From the NCBI RefSeq assembly GCF_024228315.1, contig NZ_CP100454.1, positions 186,001 through 250,000 on the forward strand: a stretch of DNA of 64,000 nucleotides, read 5' to 3'. Shown here piece after piece: positions 62,882 through 64,000 of this stretch. Each line of letters opens with the position of its first letter. Position 1 is the first letter of the stretch. The DNA comes from Halomarina pelagica (lineage in GTDB: Archaea > Halobacteriota > Halobacteria > Halobacteriales > Haloarculaceae). The position numbers and the translations under genes are program-made. Below the pieces are notes generated by a model. The model saw nothing but the letters and a program-made list of their open reading frames with translations. It was not told where the DNA came from and ran no database searches.

Positions 62882-63415
62882 TTACGCGTCTCCTTCAGAT
62901 TGATATGGTTCCCCGACCGCCTCCCGTGGGAGTACGTTGTGGAGCTCGGATTCAATATCGGCAGCCGATTCGAACGACTCACGGGAGGTCTTGGAAACCA
63001 ATTTGCCTAGATTTGTGTCACCGTCGGCCAGTATCAACCTAACATCGGAGAGTTCTTCCGATGCTGTAGTCCGTCTGATGGGATAATCAATTTCATCAAG
63101 CAAGGTCGAAATGTCACTGAACTTGATTTCACGAGCCATATTCCCAACTACGTCCGGGAAGGCAATAAGTGACGTAACCGGTGTGACGAACATTCTCCGA
63201 TGGTTGGGATTCTCGCAGTGCTTTTCGTCAGCGAAATTTGCGTTATCGACCGATTCGATTGGGCTCCCGAGTATATTCAAGAAAGAATGTTGTTCCACGG
63301 AAATTCCGCGAGCGATCCACACATGAAACTTGGGAGGTCGGCCACACGTATTTTCCCCACAATCGGACGAGTAGGCTAGCAAGTAACTCGATCGTAAGAA
63401 TGACTCACGTGACAT
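62882..63415 (-). CDS. Hypothetical protein, not recognised
   Basis: 177 aa, soluble, with cysteines in SSDCGENTCGRPP, PSFVTPVTSLIAFPDVV-like core (RMFVTPVTSLIAFPDVVGN) and EEIDYPIRR-like segments (LLDEIDYPIRRTTASEELSD). No family was recognised. It is AT-richer than most genes here, with IS-like debris on both sides, so it is probably acquired DNA. Confidence 0.5.
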   Translation of the reverse strand: MSRESFLRSSYLLAYSSDCGENTCGRPPKFHVWIARGISVEQHSFLNILGSPIESVDNANFADEKHCENPNHRRMFVTPVTSLIAFPDVVGNMAREIKFSDISTLLDEIDYPIRRTTASEELSDVRLILADGDTNLGKLVSKTSRESFESAADIESELHNVLPREAVGEPYQSEGDA

Positions 63416-63508
63416 ATGTGCCTACCGTGCGAGACTTGCGCCCTGTATTCAGCACGGACACTGAAACATATCACCGGTTGAGGGTTCCAACAAGGCCTGT
63501 AGAATCTA

Positions 63509-63845
63509 TCAGTGGCTAGCTGCGGCAACGCCCAGAATCACGACGTGATAGATGACGACGATGATGAACACGACACAGAGAAGACCGGCGCGAGGAACGG
63601 AACTGGACGCATTTGATTCGTGGACATGAACTGAGTCCGGAGCAACAACATCCCTCCACCGATGAGCGCGAGGACCGCTGACAGTGTGTTCAGAAATCCA
63701 ATAGTCCCCCACGTGACCCCGAGATCCCACGTGGTGAACAGAATACCGAGAGTCACAGGGAGCGTGCCCTAGAACACCATCGCGCCCGTGATATTACCAA
63801 TTTCGAGTGTATCCTTCCCCTCACCGATCCAGATTACCGAATTGT
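63509..63845 (-). pseudogene. Sodium/calcium antiporter remnant (CaCA family), broken by stop, frameshift and IS
   Basis: Minus-strand fragment. HNSVIWIGEGKDTLEIGNIT leads to GAMVF, then TAG at 63769-63771, then GTLPVTLGILFTTWDLGVTW, GTIGFLNTLSAVLALIGGGM. In another frame comes VPRAGLLCVVFIIVVIYHVV, then a stop at 63509. The G-N-I-T-G-A-M-V-F motif matches the second alpha-repeat of CaCA exchangers (S/T-G-A-x-V-F-Q/N). The TAG probably replaces CAG. The N-terminal half is missing, cut by the adjacent IS near 63846. Confidence 0.75.
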
Positions 63846-64000
63846 GCCGTGTTGAATAGATCCTGAGTCACAGTTAGAGTGGTTCACAGAGCTGTTCTAT
63901 GTTCGAGATAGCGAACATCAGGACAATTTCACGGAACTGCCGATACCAACCGAGCGCTCGCTCGGCGATGCCGTGCGAGCGCTTCGTTGTCGAATACGAC
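63846..64000 (-). mobile_element. End of an IS5-type insertion sequence running off the window
   Basis: The IS end appears at GTGCCGTGTTGAATAG (63844-63859). The C terminus of its transposase reads in from the right edge (63874-64000, listed separately). The element interrupts the antiporter remnant. The rest lies beyond 64000. Confidence 0.6.
63874..64000 (-). CDS. IS5-family transposase, C-terminal fragment
   Basis: The minus-strand frame entering from the right edge reads IAERALGWYRQFREIVLMFA, then ISNIEQLCEPL and TAA at 63874-63876. The W-Y-R-x-F-R-E-I-V-L-M-x-x-x-x-N-I pattern is characteristic of the C terminus of haloarchaeal IS5-family transposases. The catalytic part lies outside the window. 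Confidence 0.75.
   Translation of the reverse strand, partial: SYSTTKRSHGIAERALGWYRQFREIVLMFAISNIEQLCEPL

Noticed and set aside
1..64000. CRISPR arrays, rRNA or complete tRNA genes
   Set aside because: No regularly spaced direct repeats, rRNA-like sequence or full tRNA cloverleaf was seen in reading through the window.

Overview
The window is from a halophilic archaeon of class Halobacteria. Proteins are strongly acidic, and the families are typical of the group: TFB transcription factors, Bat-type HTH regulators, HalOD1 domains, TrmB regulators, a halocyanin-like cupredoxin, deoxyhypusine synthase and GC-rich haloarchaeal insertion sequences. Several genes look leaderless, with a TATA element about 25 bases before the ATG. 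The genus cannot be read from the sequence. Many transporters, few informational genes, decayed genes and IS debris suggest an accessory replicon or a flexible chromosomal region.

Layout. 1-5 kb: the end of a DUF234-type archaeal ATPase, then a 2-oxoacid dehydrogenase locus (E1 beta and E1 alpha on minus, SDR and E2 on plus, no E3). 5-10 kb: formamidase-like amidohydrolase, FAD amine/amino-acid oxidase, SSS sodium symporter with a 53-residue partner. 10-13.3 kb: an M28 peptidase pseudogene with three in-frame stops, then a hairpin-rich IS605/TnpB-type remnant. 13.4-27.5 kb: MFS transporters, a large PAS/GAF/Bat sensor-regulator, glutamate dehydrogenase, a collapsed TFB pseudogene, deoxyhypusine synthase, a HemD-like protein, alcohol dehydrogenase, APC permease. 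27.6-30.6 kb: a probable sulfur regulon (rhodanese, Bat-type regulator, YeiH-type exporter, 43-residue membrane peptide) marked by a recurring TTGTC-N4-GACAA dyad. 31-38 kb: deaminase, SMR exporter, frameshifted PAP2 phosphatase, DUF488, ZIP transporter, 2-hydroxyacid dehydrogenase, membrane proteins.

38-50 kb is a low-oxygen and nitric-oxide block: cydAB, cupredoxin, a complete TFB, two small wHTH proteins, a DUF7521-like membrane protein, quinol NO reductase, truncated haemoglobin, an NnrS-like membrane protein and a ferredoxin. It ends with an orphan SdhB-like iron-sulfur protein, a cupin and a CGCGG-motif protein resembling the haloarchaeal putative radical-SAM-modified RiPP family. A complete IS1595-family element follows (50163-51204). 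Its transposase gene contains seven strong inverted repeats.

51-62 kb: two AI-2E-type permease copies in inverted orientation, one with an amber stop, around an SLC13 permease. Then come HalOD1/TrmB/DUF7344-type regulators and a DisA_N (diadenylate cyclase-like) gene directly upstream of a CPA2 cation/proton antiporter. The last 1.8 kb holds a dense cluster of hairpins that may be an orphan IscB-type omega RNA, an unrecognised gene, and a sodium/calcium antiporter remnant cut by an IS5-type element that runs off the window.

Decay is a recurring theme: in-frame stops (M28, AI-2E, antiporter), a dinucleotide insertion (PAP2), a homopolymer frameshift (HalOD1) and an internal deletion (TFB).
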